Assembly: GCA_011037195.1 (NCBI GenBank)
Contig: JAAEAF010005115.1
Location: 77,993 to 141,992 of the forward strand
Origin: Triatoma infestans
Lineage: Eukaryota > Arthropoda > Insecta > Hemiptera > Reduviidae
Direction of reading: 5' to 3'
Length of the DNA: 64,000 nucleotides
Positions 42,215 through 53,383 of this stretch are shown in pieces; the stretch's first letter is position 1, and every line of letters begins with the position of its first letter. The notes below the pieces were generated by a model, which saw only the letters and a list, made by a program, of their open reading frames with translations, was not told the DNA's origin and ran no database searches. The translations under genes and the position numbers were made by a program.

Positions 42215-42502
42215 ATTTATAATGGGGTTGATGAAGGAGAGAAATGGTCTTGTTTAAATGAATTAACTAAATATGGTTAACACTGTATAATATAATAAGT
42301 GACACTGACTAGTCTGGACTTTACACTTGAAATGATAGTGAAGGATGGTGGTGGAGTATGGTAGAGTGGAAAAGGGGTAATGACACGTATTGATTGGCTG
42401 TATGAACTCAGTAGTGTGAACTGTTCTCCTATCTGTTCCCGTCGCTGTATTTATGTGGTTTCTCCCACTCAAGTCCGAGAGAGTGGTCCTGTCTTATGTA
42501 TC

Positions 42503-42545
<43 letters not shown>

Positions 42546-42560
42546 TATTACATCTTCAAC
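42215..42560 (+). repeat. Repeat family E, copy 1, with (TC)n tract
   Basis: 'ttataatggggttgatga', 'aggagagaaat', 'actttacacttgaaatga' and 'gtgagag'-type sequence are shared with 48765-49045, and in part with 51715-52140. It ends in a (TC)n microsatellite at 42505-42542. A TATTTAT box and GTTCCC-rich segment give it an LTR-like look, but no coding partner is present. Confidence 0.6.
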
Positions 42561-43624
42561 GGATATTTCTCGTTCAGTAACCATTTTTAATGATAATAAT
42601 AATAATAATAATAAATAATCTACTACAAAAATTCGTTAAAAAAAATATTTGGTTCATTTTGAAATGAAAAATTTGTTTTCGAAATCTCTTATTTTAATGC
42701 AGCTTAAAAAAAAGTAAAATATTGATCTTTGAAATCCTGTATTTGAAACCTTTAAAAAAATTAATTATGGTATCATTTTGGAATTTTGTTTCTATTTGGC
42801 ACACTTTCCAAGTCAAGGTGGATAGTGAATGTTAAAATTGTCACCCTATATAATATATGTATATTTTTGTGTGTATGAATGTGTGTCTGTATTATATAAC
42901 AAGTACGTCTGGATACTTCCCTCCCGCCCCCGGGCATGGGTCACTTGTAATAGTATTTGGTCGCGTGTTGGCCAGTTATTACCGGAGCTCCGAACAAAAG
43001 GGAAATGTCTCCACATTTTCTACCACATGAATTTCCCCAAGTGTACGTGCCCAGAATAGAGCACTCTGCGCACAGACTGTATTTATTACATGGAGTGCTT
43101 GGAATGTTTAACGTTTAAAATAAACATTAGGCTTTCTACTGATCAGTTCACTATAATTACATTTAATACATTTATCATTATATTAATATTAATTCAATTA
43201 CTAACAAAAAATTTAAATTAATTTTGTTTGCATGAAGAAATATTTTAAATAATAATTATGTACATTTTTTCCTTTTTCAATTTTTATTTTCTTTTACCTT
43301 TATTTTATTTATTCATTTATTTATTTTTTGCATTATTTCAATATTGCAGTTGTAGCAAGAGGTATGACCTGAATATATTGACAAATACAATACAAAAAAA
43401 AAATGTATATAACTAAATAATCAGTGAGACAGGCAAGTCCATTTGTTACAAAAGCACCGAAGCCAACCATTATAGACACCAACGTATTGTCCAGTAATTC
43501 TTGCAACCCAATTAGTTCTGACATTAATATTACTAAATATAGTATCCAATTGTTTCCAGTTTTGGTAAAGCCATCAATTTTAACGAACCACCCTAAATAG
43601 GAGATTGTACAGTAATGATAATAT
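42561..43624. other. AT-rich; (AAT)n tract and one GC-rich patch
   Basis: (AAT)n lies at 42590-42616. The patch 42900-43080 ('ccctcccgcccccgggcat') is GC-rich against its surroundings, suggesting a fragment of an unidentified element. No gene. Confidence 0.5.
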
Positions 43625-43800
43625 GGTAGGGATTAGCTCATTTGTAGAGCGCTGGACTGTCGCACTTAGTCCCGGGTTTGAGCCCAGTGCTACCCTTAGA
43701 CCACTTTTTCCTAGGAAGCATCTACAACTCAGGATATGGTGAAGGACAATATTGTCTGCAACGAGAGAACACTATTGACGCGCTTAAAAAAAAATAAAAA
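43625..43800 (+). mobile_element. SINE-A, shortened
   Basis: Box A 'gattagctcatttgtag' and box B 'gggtttgagcccag' are present. The body passes from 'gagagaacactattg' straight to 'acgcgcttaaaa', lacking the central 'aggccggcagtgcactg'. The A-rich tail is AAAAATAAAA-like. Confidence 0.8.
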
Positions 43801-44354
43801 AAATAAAATGACAATGCAAGGAGATTAACTTCATCGAAGTAATAATAACCTATATTTAATTTTTAATGGTTCATTATGATGAAGTAATTTTATGATGATT
43901 TAAACATTATTTTTGGGAAATAACGTTAATAAATTTTCCAGAACTCCTTTCACGAAACTTTATTTGTGTCTAATTGGTTGGAATGACTTGCGAAGCATAT
44001 AACATTGGAAGATGAGCAATGATTCCTCAATAATTACAGAGAAAATTTCTTAAATTATAATCATTATTATAGATTATTAAAGAAAAATTACATTCATTTT
44101 TTGCTCGGAATAGGTTTCAAAAATATTTCTCAACTTCCGGTAACATTTCTCAGTCACAAGCCACGAACTAAATGGAGTGAAATTCCCTTAATATTTGAGA
44201 TTGACCGTCGTTGTACTACTTTTCTAACACTCGGTTACGATTTTCCTCCAACGTAAGTCTTTTTATCAAGTTTATTGTAGAAATGTTGATTTCCATTTTT
44301 ACATTTCTGTTATTATACTAAACCGACTTAATTTCCTCATTTACATAAACGTTT
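43801..44354. other. AT-rich stretch, nothing recognised
   Basis: No supported gene or repeat. Confidence 0.5.
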
Positions 44355-44640
44355 ATTGTTGTGGTTGGGTTCCGAAGAGCTGGGAAGCATCAGAGTTATT
44401 TTCCTTGATAGCTTGCTTCTTTTCGTGGTAATCGACCGGTTTCGGGCGTTCGCCCATAATCAGGATGTTTTGTCAAAACAGTGTGATAACACGGAAAAAT
44501 CCGTTCTTCAGTATAGTAAACTAAATTTGTTTTGTGCAAGTCTTTGCTATCACACTGTTTTGACAAAATATCCTATTAATGAGCCAACGCCCGAAACCGA
44601 TCGTAACTACGAAAAGAAAAGGCTATCATGGAAAAATTTC
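44355..44640. mobile_element. Compact foldback element P5
   Basis: The left arm ('ttgttgtggttgggttccg', 'gtggtaatcgaccggtttcg', 'tgtcaaaacagtgtgata') and right arm ('atcacactgttttgacaaa', 'aacgcccgaaaccgatcg', 'ggctatcatgg') pair with several mismatches. Same size class and asymmetric left end as P2. No clear target duplication. Confidence 0.75.
44430..44467 (-). ncRNA. Hammerhead-like motif (P5 left arm)
   Basis: Minus strand: CATC, CTGATTA (G8 of CUGANGA changed to T), extra T, GGGC(GAAC)GCCC stem II, GAAACCGGTC, GATT. Stems II and III are perfect. The core change at G8 and one stem I mismatch predict loss of activity. Confidence 0.5.
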
Positions 44641-44888
44641 TAATTAACATGTATTGATCAACTCAGTATGCTAATATATAAATATATTTGTATGATTCGC
44701 TGGATCTATCATAATTAAATTTAAACTAAACTATCTGTATTAGAAATATAAGCCTATTTCAATCTATATATATAAAAATTCAGCATCTGTACGTTTGTGT
44801 CCGCAAAACTCGAAAAGTAGTCGATGGATTGACTTGAATTTTTTACAGAACGTTGCATTTCCATATAAGAGTGTTTATATATACTTTT

Positions 44889-45020
44889 TATTCCGAAGTT
44901 CCGACGGAAACGGGAAATTCCGAGCGTTTCGCGAGGTTGGCAGAAATAGACAGACGCAGACGCGTTGCGATCGTGGCACGCTCTCTGAACCTCTTTCTCA
45001 AATACTTATAAGTACCTTTC
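44889..45020 (+). repeat. Helitron internal direct repeat, copy 1
   Basis: 'aaattccgagcgtttcgcga', 'cagacgcgttgcgat' and 'gctctctgaacctctttc' recur at 45408-45540 with few differences. Confidence 0.85.
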
Positions 45021-45044
45021 ACCGCAACCAGTCTTGCGTAGTAT

Positions 45045-45410
45045 TAGTAGGCAAGGTGTTCCAAAGCATCGAAAGAAATGATCAAAATCACGCATAGTTA
45101 AGCTGAAGAGCCAGTCTACGGCTAAAAATGTCGACGCACTCGATATAAACAACACCATTCTAAACAGAATCGCAGGTGAAACAGTGACACAAATCCATTT
45201 GATTCCGTGATGGACCAAAGTGAAGTTGTGAATTTTCTAACGGAATTTCTTAATTACTAGATGTTCCCGGATTGCTGCTACACATTCTAAATTTGAAAAT
45301 TGGAATGCCAATTATATTATTCCGAAACATCAATCAGCCAAAGTGATGCAATGGTACACGATTAGTAGTTAAAAAATTGATGAATAATCTAATTGAAGCA
45401 ACAATTCTCC
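45045..45410 (+). pseudogene. Degenerate duplicate of the Pif1 helicase segment
   Basis: The nucleotide sequence parallels 46113-46465 ('ttccaaagcatcgaaa', 'aatgtcgacg', 'ccattctaaacagaatcgc', 'aatcagcc'), but with deletions and stops, for example at 'cgcatagttaagctgaag'. It is the older or less constrained of the two copies in this Helitron. Confidence 0.8.
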
Positions 45411-45540
45411 GAAGTTCCCAAAAAACGGGAAATTCCGAGCGTTTCGCGAGGTTGACAGAAATAGACAGACACAGACGCGTTGCGATGGTGGCGCGCTCTC
45501 TGAACCTCTTTCTCAACTACTTATAAGTACCTCTATTCCT
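45408..45540 (+). repeat. Helitron internal direct repeat, copy 2
   Basis: Second copy of 44889-45020, in the same orientation about 520 bp downstream. Confidence 0.85.
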
Positions 45541-45564
45541 AAGTTCCCACGGAAAAATCCGTTC

Positions 45565-46765
45565 AAACGGCCATATTGCGTTAGCACTTGCTTCTTCAGG
45601 TACTGCTGCTATGTTGATGGAATTCAGTTCTTAAACTTCACTAAACATGTACTTCACAGAAAACACAACATGTACATTTCTAAAACATCAGGAATGGGAA
45701 AGGTTCTTCGGACGTACAAAATCATTGTATGGGATGAATTACAATGGCTCACAAGAAGTCATTGGAAGCATTAGACCATACATAATAATCAGGTTCCATT
45801 TGGTGGAGCATTGGTGTTACTATCCGGTGACTTCAGGTAAACGCTTCCAGTGATACCTCGCTCAACACCAGCTGATGAATTGCATGCCTGCTTGAAATAT
45901 TCAACTCTTTGGAGCACAGTAAAAAAAAAAAATCATTTAACACCCAATATAAGAGTTCAACTTCGAAACGATCCAACAGCTGCCATATTTTCAAGACAAT
46001 TACTCGAACTCGGTAATGGCACTGCTCCTACAAATCCAGAAACGGGAAAAACTAACTTCCCATCTAATTTCTGCAACATTGTACATTCAAAAGAAGAATT
46101 AGTAGACAAGGTATTCCAAAGCATCGAAACAAATTATCAAAATCACTCATGGTTAAGCGGAAGAGCCATTCTAGCGGCTAAAAATGTCGACGTACTCGAT
46201 ATGAACAACATCATTCTAAACAGAATCGCAGGTGAAACAGTGACACACAAATCCATTGACTCCGTGAGGGACCAAAGTGAAGTAGTGAATTTTCCAACGG
46301 AATTTCTTAATTCACTCGATGTTCCCGGATTACCGCCTCACATTCTAAATTTGAAAATTGGAGTGCCAATTATATTACTCCGAAACATCAATCAGCCAAT
46401 GTTATGCAATGGTGCACGATTAGTAGTTAAAAAATTGATGAATAATCTAATTGAAGCAACAATTCTCATTGGACCTCATAAAGGTGAAGACGTGCTACTA
46501 TACCACTCATACCGACAGATATTGGCGTTCGAGTTCAAATGACTTCAATTTCCAATACGCCTTACGTTCGTTATGACAATCAAGTAAAGCACAAGGACAT
46601 CTTTGCAAGTGTGCAGTTTGAATTTAGAAAACAAATGCTTCTCTCATGGTCAATTATATGTGGCATGCTCCAGAGTCGGTAAGCCATCTGATCGTTATGT
46701 TTATGAAGAAAACGGACAAACATATAATGTAGTCCATTCTAAATTTAATTCAGCTTTACAATAAA
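45565..46765 (+). pseudogene. Helitron Pif1-like helicase C-terminal region, frameshifted
   Basis: Stitched frames give helicase landmarks in order. 'NGHIALALASSGTAA' is the motif Ia region (about 45570-45625). A WDE-like Walker B region lies near 45729. FGGALVLLSGDF follows near 45800. The clean frame 45850-46542 covers IPRSTPADELHACLK, 'HSWLSGRAILAAKNVDVLD', 'FLNSLDVPGLPPHILNLKIG', 'PIILLRNINQPMLCNGARL' and 'IEATILIGPHKGEDVLL'. After a frameshift come 'CFSHGQLYVACSRVGKPSD' (motif VI) and a stop near 46764. Walker A and the Rep domain are missing, so it is not functional. The helicase would unwind DNA during rolling-circle transposition. Confidence 0.88.
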
Positions 46766-46948
46766 AAAAGACTTTCAGTTAAAAATATTTTTTCTTTCTT
46801 TCCTTTCAGTTTCAGCAACGCAAGGTATGGTGTTAAATTGAATGATGTGTTTTCTTGCCGAATCTATGTTAACTATAATACTTCTGTTTACTTCCCTAAT
46901 AACTAAAATCAGACTGAGCCACAGCGAAGCGTGGCCGGGTTTAGCTAG

Positions 46949-47469
46949 TATAATGTAAAATTTTATTATTTTTCCATTAAAATGATTGCAATGATGAACA
47001 ATGCACATGATTTATTGTAGAAGATAATTTTTTCCTTCATGTAATATGAATGCACCCCTCTTGAAATCAAATAAAATATCTATTTTATAGGAGTTTTTAG
47101 AGAAAAAATGAATTTTTTGTGGCTCTACATCACGGATACTATTGGTGCCCTTCTTAGGAGCTCTGCACAATTTATTATAGTGAAGAAACAATGCATAGAT
47201 TTATAGCATATCAAACAAAAATTTAAATTAAAGAAATATTAATAGATCAGATTGAGTGTGAGATATTAAAAAATCAAGAAATTATAACACAGAACTGACA
47301 GTTAATTAAATGAAATGATATTAACTATAAGTGAAAATAAAAAAGATAAAGATAACTTTAGGGTAGGAATGTAGTACACGTTGAGACTGACTGAAATGAG
47401 GAGAAAGTATTTTTAATAATTTAAAAAAAAAAAAAAAAACTGATAAAAGGTGGGAGGGATAAGAAAAAG
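46949..47469. other. AT-rich stretch, nothing recognised
   Basis: No supported feature beyond an A17 run near 47425. Confidence 0.5.
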
Positions 47470-47625
47470 TTTATGTTGAATATGTGGATGGGTCTGCAAT
47501 GCTGGATAACATCTGGTATTTTATCCATCGTAGCAGCATGCATATTGTGTTTCTTCCTGACCTATTTCGGATTTTCATCCATCGTCAGAGCAATTTCACC
47601 AATTTCATGTAGAAAGTTCACATCA
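47470..47625 (+). mobile_element. Foldback arm of family P', copy 2
   Basis: 'atatgtggatgggtctgca', 'atgctggataacatctgg', 'gcagcatgcatattg' and 'atcgtcagagcaatttcacc' match the arms at 9100-9222 and 9512-9640. A possible remnant of the other arm, 'ggcggataaaatacc', lies at 48434. Confidence 0.65.
47553..47591 (-). ncRNA. Hammerhead-like motif (P' copy 2)
   Basis: Minus strand: CTGACGA, extra T, GGAT(GAAA)ATCC stem II, GAAA, TAGGTC, then AGG which pairs with only the last two bases before the core box. The core boxes and cleavage-site GTC are intact, making this the best copy of the P' type. Confidence 0.45.
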
Positions 47626-48764
47626 ACGTAATGTTTCTGTTACACTCACACTTGTTGGTTTGTTAGTTGTATATAATTATGTGGGGAGGTTATAAGGTTA
47701 TGTTACTATATGTGTGTGTGTGTGTTTAATGACAAAATGGAATTATTATAAATTATGATTATACATTAGAAAATAGTGTATAATAAATAATATGTTTTGA
47801 AGAATACTTTATAACTAAATTTTAATAGTATTGTTAAATATGCTCAGTGTTTCATTAAATCATTTTTATTAAGGGGAGGGGGAGAAGTTATTTAAGGAGT
47901 TAACTGTACTAATAAGATTAGATAAAGTTTGAAGAAAGGTGATGCAAAGTTTATGGTCAGTCAAAAGCTTTTACAAGTAATAAATAAATGTGAAATCCAA
48001 GCAAGGTTAATACAAGAAAATATTTAGTAAATTGATATGTAAGAAGGTTGGCAGAAAACGGCAAATTGGAGATGATATTAAAATAAATAATAGAGGAAAT
48101 CAAATTTATTCGTTTTTTTTTTATTTATTTATCATGCTTATTTTTAAATGATATTGATTTATGTTTAAATTACATTGAGAATATGAGAGAGATATCGTGG
48201 TGGCATTTGTAAAGGTATTTTTAATAGGGCTTGGTAGGAGATTTTAAAAATATATCATGCACATAATCTGTATTTTAATCGGAGAAAGAAGAACATATGG
48301 TTCCACAGGTTAGAATTTAATATGCTAGTGCATACAGCATGCATTTTTTTTTTTGTGAACATATATTTTTTATATATTACATGTGTGGAAGAAATGAGTA
48401 TATTTAATGAGGAACAAAATTAATTTGCTACGGCGGATAAAATACCAAAAACGTGTATAGTGAGGCGCGGCAATTTCAAATTTGGATGAACAAAATATTA
48501 CTGGCTAGTGTCTTTGTTTAGCGTTAGAAAAATATTATTATAAGTTAAAGTTATGATTTCTTTGTCTTTTTTTAAAATTGATACAGTATGGATGAAGGTG
48601 AATTTGTAAGGATTCGGATAGAAGACGTTTTGAATGTTTGGGGTAAGTGGTTAAAATGTAAAGGGTATTAAAATCGATGGCATGATTAAAAGTCAGAACA
48701 AGTTTAGAGAGAGCAGTGCTGTCAAATTTTTTTGATAATCATGTCTAGTTTGCCCGCAAGGGGT
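47626..48764. other. AT-rich stretch, nothing recognised
   Basis: It includes a short GT tract near 47709-47726. No gene is supported. Confidence 0.5.
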
Positions 48765-49045
48765 ACAGGTTTATAATGGAGTTGATGAGGAGAGAAATTG
48801 GGATTGATTAATTAGACGAGATATGAAGACACTGTTATAAGCTTACACAAACTGCACTGGACTTGTAATGATTTTATAGAATAAAGGGTTAGAGTAGAGT
48901 TATGACACGATGTAATGTATATGGTTGAATCTGATAGCTAGATTGATGTCCCGATCTGTTAGTGGCTTATATACAGGTTCCCCTGCTTACGTGAGAGAGT
49001 ACCAGAGAGAGTTTGTTTTCTCTCGGTCGGGCTTGGCTCTCTCTC
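48765..49045 (+). repeat. Repeat family E, copy 2
   Basis: 'ttataatggagttgatgagg', 'agagaaat', 'gcactggacttgtaatgat' and 'gtgagagagtaccagagag' parallel 42215-42560. It abuts the composite SINE element without a gap. Confidence 0.6.
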
Positions 49046-49500
49046 TTGCCGTTACAAGTTGCATGCAGTTACTTGGGCAGTAGCGACCCCACGGATTACC
49101 ACAGCTCAGTACTCCATGCACTTCGTCAGAACAACATACACAATACACTTAAACTACATACACTCTACACTTTACAGACAAGGACAAACACAGTACACAA
49201 ACTAGGGTCTCCGTCCCTAGTTAATTGGCGTAAGCCAAGGGAGAAGGAAGGGATTAGCTCAGTGGTAGCACGCTGGTCTAGCAACGCGGAGGTCCCGGGT
49301 TCGAGTCCAGCATGCTGCCCTTACATTTTCTCTTTCTAGGAGCCTCTACAACGCACTGTACGGTGATGAGCAGTGTTTTCTGTAGCTAGAGAACACTGCT
49401 TGAAGGCCGGCAATGCACTGAGAAGACTCTGGGTGGCACAATACATCTTTCAGTTCGCAGTGCGAAAATCCCTTACAACAATCTACATGTACATCATGTC
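49046..49500 (+). mobile_element. Composite leader plus SINE-A, copy 3 (best preserved)
   Basis: Leader 'gcatgcagttacttgggc' and 'tctacactttacagacaagg', the 'actaggg'...'ccctagt' hairpin at 49200-49221, box A 'gattagctcagtggtagc', box B 'gggttcgagtccag', SINE-A body and the tail 'cttacaacaatctacatg'. Boxes A and B are close to tRNA consensus, so RNA polymerase III could start here. Confidence 0.85.
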
Positions 49501-50545
49501 TAGTTAATGTTGTCTGAGTCTTTATTTGTAAAAACTGTACCTATGTAGGGTGTAATACATTGTTGTTTATATATCGTATGTATTTTGTTAGGTTTATCAA
49601 TAGGAGCTTTAATTTTTGAGAAGATTTTATTTAATTTGTTGGTTATATTTATTTCAGTTCAGTCTAGATATTATTTTAAATTATTAAAAATAAATGATTT
49701 ATTAGTTAATATAAATAAATAAATAACTTTATTTTAAAATTTTATTTTAATTAAAAAATAAAAATAAATAAATGAAATAAAATTCACGTTTTTTCTATTA
49801 ATATTTTAGAATATTTATCAAGCAAAATTATTAGGTTTATATTGTGTTAGAAGTGAATTCCATACTATGAATAGTTTGGCACATATTTCGCATAACTATG
49901 GTTCTATTTTATGTTAACTATTTATTAAGAGCTAGCTCTAGAAAGGATATTCATGCAAGATTAAACGGGTCCATAGTTCACTGATATAACTATAGAATGT
50001 TAAATGATACAACCATTCTTGGATTAGTTAAACATTCTATTTGATTTATAGACCAATCCCTTGACGTATAATATGTTGCTTGAAATAAATTAACATATAA
50101 ACAGATCTCATTCGTTTATAAAAAGGATCAATTAAAAGGCGTTTATAAATGAATGATAGTTTTGTAAAAACATCTAGTGGAGTGTATTGAAGGTTACTTC
50201 AATCGTGGAAGTTATAATCCAATCGTTTCAACTTAATCCTGTACTAAATGCACATGAAGGGCAGTCTTGCATTATATATTTAGTTTTAAGAATTAACTAA
50301 ATGAGGCTGTATGGGTAGCGCCCAACCATGTGAGAAAACAGAAAATAAACAGCGCCACACACTAAAAAATATTTATACTTTCTACCTACTAAAATAAGTA
50401 GTAATTATGCCAGATTTTTAAATCAGATTTCAATCAGATCCAACAGCTTTTCATTTTTTTGATTTCCCCGAGATCCTAACAATGTTTGTTTTTCCGGAAT
50501 TGTGTGTATGTAAATAGCAGCCAGTAATTCAAACCAAAAAATAAT
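49501..50545. other. AT-rich stretch, nothing recognised
   Basis: No supported feature. Confidence 0.5.
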
Positions 50546-50547
50546 TA

Positions 50548-50660
50548 TTATTTTTTTAATTTAAGGCGCGTCAACATCTATGGTCATTAGCGCCCGGAGC
50601 CTTTTCAATGCACTGCCGGCCTTCGGACAGTGTTCTCTCGTTACAGAAAACAACTGTCTT
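50548..50660 (-). mobile_element. SINE-A 3' half, reverse
   Basis: 'ttaaggcgcgtcaacatcta', 'cccggagccttttcaatg' and 'ggacagtgttctctcgtta' are the reversed tail. The tRNA-like head is missing (5' truncation). Confidence 0.8.
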
Positions 50661-50892
50661 GTTTACTCTCATGGACTTTACTGATTTTCTTTAACGTGAA
50701 GTTTTTAATTAAAGTTTTGTTTCCCATATAATTTAAGGCGTTGGAACTGCAGATTATCCTAAATGGTAATTAAGAGGTAAGCCTATATTTATAGTTTTCC
50801 TAAAACCATTACAAATGAATAAAGCAAAGAATATCATACAAATATACTAAGGTTCATCTTTTTCTGAACTATATACAAGGTATAAAGTACAC
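50661..50892. other. Short spacer
   Basis: Nothing recognised. Confidence 0.5.
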
Positions 50893-51070
50893 AGAGAAGG
50901 GATTAAGCTCAGTAGTAGTGGGCTGGACTCCCACAAAGAATTATTGTGTTCTACCCTTAGATTTTTTCCTTCCTAGGAGCCTCTACAGCTCACTGTGCAG
51001 CGATCCGTGATGACCGGCAGCGCACTGAGAAAGCTCTGGGCGCGAATGTAGACGCTCTCTAAATAAAATA
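50893..51070 (+). mobile_element. SINE-A with altered head
   Basis: Box A 'gattaagctcagtagtag' carries an inserted base, and box B is replaced by 'aagaattattgtgttc', so promoter function is doubtful. The body 'cctaggagcctctacagc' and 'accggcagcgcactgaga' is intact. Confidence 0.75.
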
Positions 51071-51119
51071 TATTTGAATCTTTTTTGATAAAACATTAAG
51101 TAACTGGAAAAAGAAACAC

Positions 51120-51690
51120 TCATTAAACGCAGCTTCTAGCTAATAGTGGCCCTATTAACAGAGGGCACTATAGGCTGAATAGGCATATGCACTAACTACG
51201 GTATGTTGTAATGCACATTGCTTGGAGCGGAGGTTGGTGTAGTGGTTATAAACATGGACTTGTAAGTGGGAGGACCCCAGTTCGATTCCCGCGTATAACT
51301 TGCTAAATTTTATATTGGTATGAAAAATGTTTGCAGTAAAGTACGTGCTTCCGCCCCCGTCCACGACACCTAATTCGATAGTTAGACGTTAAGTCCGCCT
51401 GAAAAAATAGGCATTACTTTACTTTACTTTACTTTTTTTTTTTACGTTAAGCCCGCCTGAAAAAATAGGCATTACTTTACTTACTTTACTTTACTTAATG
51501 CACATGTACCAATGCGGTATACCGATTCTGCAAGACCGAAGAGGAAAACCGGTAAACATCCTTTATTTGTATGTGCCAGACTGATAAGGAAAGGTTTCTT
51601 TAACTAGCAAACCTGAAGCTGCCAGCTTCATGAAGTATCCACTTTCAGCTTTGCTAGGCTGTGTAAGGGTGTTGTGAGGAGATGTTGGTT
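51120..51690 (+). pseudogene. LINE C-terminal fragment split by a SINE-B
   Basis: Before the SINE, a TGHCRLNRHMH-like region is recognisable as 'gagggcactataggctgaat'. After it, CRFCKTEEE-like text ('ccgattctgcaagaccga') and 'ASFMKYPLSALLGCVRV' match the C-terminus of the LINE at 24786-25740 (EAESFMTEPLSALLGLIR). Frameshifts throughout. Confidence 0.65.
51219..51495 (+). mobile_element. SINE-B with 10-bp target duplication
   Basis: Bounded by taatgcacat (51209-51218 and 51496-51505). Box A region 'ttggtgtagtggttataa' and box B 'agttcgattcccgcg' form the tRNA-like head. The body carries 'cgtgcttccgcccccgtcc', and the tail is (TTTAC)n. The last ~50 bp, from 'gttaagtccgcctg' to the tail, is duplicated in tandem. 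Confidence 0.9.
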
Positions 51691-51714
51691 GTAGATGCTT
51701 GATGAGTGATAAAT

Positions 51715-51916
51715 AACACCTTAATATGGTTAAGATATATAATTTGATATATATGTATGTGACTGACTGCCAAAGACTTTACACTGTAGAACTGAACTGA
51801 ACTGACAGACTAACGTGGCTAAAATGATATGTACGGAGTGATGTTAAACTGATGTGTAAATCAACAGAATGATCTCTGATGTGTAAAACTGAATTTAACA
51901 GAATGATCTTTGACCG

Positions 51917-51949
<33 letters not shown>

Positions 51950-52140
51950 CTGGCCGAGCCTCTCCTCTCTGTGCGAGAGGGGCTGTTTCTCTCCGCTAGA
52001 GTGGATAAGGGTGGGGGTAAACCCAAAACCCCTACAGCTGATAAAAAGAACGAAGCTGAAGTATGTGCTATGATTTCTGGAGATCCACAATATACCTCTT
52101 AATTTAAGTCGCAATGGAATGAGGCTCGCCCTCCTCGTCT
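51715..52140 (+). repeat. Repeat family E-like, copy 3
   Basis: 'taatatggttaagatata' and 'gactttacactgtag' resemble 42269-42330. An (AT)n tract lies at 51929-51950, followed by a GAGAGG/CCTCTC hairpin near 51960-51985 and a duplicated 'acagaatgatct'. The relation to the other two copies is partial. Confidence 0.45.
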
Positions 52141-52199
52141 GTCAATCTAATCTAGACACAGCTTGATTTCTCTAGTTTCTGTAGCGTGATGCGTTTAGG

Positions 52200-52680
52200 A
52201 ATTATTGTTTAAATTTTTACTACTAAATTGAGCAAAATTTTTACTTATAACCTTATAATTTTAACACATGATTATTGGGAAATCATTTTTACAACTGCTA
52301 GTCACGAAGTGGTGCTTGAAAATGAAACGTCCGAGAAAATCCTAAAAAACTCAAAAATTCAATCTGTAAAAAGTTGTGTTTACGGTTTAGCCGACTTTCT
52401 CCAAATTTGATAGGTGTTTATATTATACAATGTCTTATGAAATCGCAAAAAACTAAAAAAAAACAAAAAACAATCATTCATTAAAGTCGTACCTCCGGTT
52501 GATGGGTATTGCCTGGTAACTTTGTGCCAGTTGCAGAATCAAAAAGAATGCCAAGATTGTGCTTTTCATATGCAGACCACCTCAAAATTTGTATTTCCTT
52601 TAAAAACTCTATTTCAATAATTTGGCACGATCACAATACTTCCTCTTATTAGGAATATGAGAAAGTAAAAATAATAAAAA
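52200..52680 (-). repeat. Family A, reverse, diverged
   Basis: 'cctccggttgatgggtatt', the 5' module and the terminal 'cacaatacttcctcttatt' with 'aatatgagaaagtaa' identify it. Confidence 0.6.
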
Positions 52681-53383
52681 TTGAAATGGAATGTAATTGA
52701 AGCAATGTTATTACTGTGTTCTGGGGTTTTGAATCTTCACTTTTACGAAAGCGTATCTCTAAATAATTAATCACTCAAAAAATGTTGGAGGAACTGAAGA
52801 TCTGATGTTTTCAGTTTGTGTTAATGCAAGTATTTGTTATTTCATTTTTTACCGAAACCTTATGATGGGGGGGGGGGGCCTTATTTTCTATGCAAATGCC
52901 ATATATTGTTTGGCAAATATATTCATAATTGTTGCATATGTGGATGGATCCGCAACACTCGATAACAACTGGAAATTTATCCGTCATAGCTTATTTATTT
53001 TTGTTTATTTCTCATCCATCGTAAGAATAAAGGCTATCAAATTGGTGTTTGATAAAGACAGTAGACTTCAACTTTATGCTTTTGTCACGCATCACATTTA
53101 TGCGGAACATAAAACTAACATCTTGTGATATAGTGAGGATATTCAATCATTTTAAACAGATTTTTGAAATAACTAGAGGCGTTTCTATTTTGAAAATCTT
53201 AAAATGTATTTTAACTGTTACTGTCCCTATTTAAAAATTTTGCAGTTTATATATCTGTTATTTTTTTTACATAATTTGTTAAAACAAACTTTTGATTTTG
53301 TTTTTTTAACGTGGAATTTTTTTTTTTTTTATATATATAAATACGTTGTTAATTAACTTTTGTCAAGTTTAGTTTTGTGTGTT
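52681..53383. other. Noncoding with a P' arm fragment at 52930-53030
   Basis: 'atgtggatggatccgcaac' and 'tttatccgtcatagc' come from a P' foldback arm, whose hammerhead-like part is eroded beyond recognition. A G10 run lies at 52868-52877. Confidence 0.5.

Larger units (their letters stand above)
44763..46948 (+). mobile_element. Helitron, non-autonomous and internally rearranged
   Basis: It begins TCTATATATATAAAAATT after an A and ends with the hairpin made by 'ccac'/'gtgg' around agcgaagc, then 'ccgggtttag' and CTAG before a T. This is the Helitron pattern: TC start, 3' hairpin plus CTRR end, insertion between A and T. It retains Pif1-type helicase sequence. Two internal blocks are duplicated (44889-45020 with 45408-45540, and 45045-45410 with 46113-46465), so it is a mosaic of at least two related Helitron copies. 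No Rep (HUH) nuclease is present. Confidence 0.9.

Noticed and set aside
42900..43080. Gene fragment in a GC-rich patch
   Set aside because: A frame exists but gives no recognisable motif, and the patch is too short to classify.
46849..46950. Independent hairpin element at the Helitron end
   Set aside because: The hairpin with CTAG end is the expected Helitron 3' terminus.
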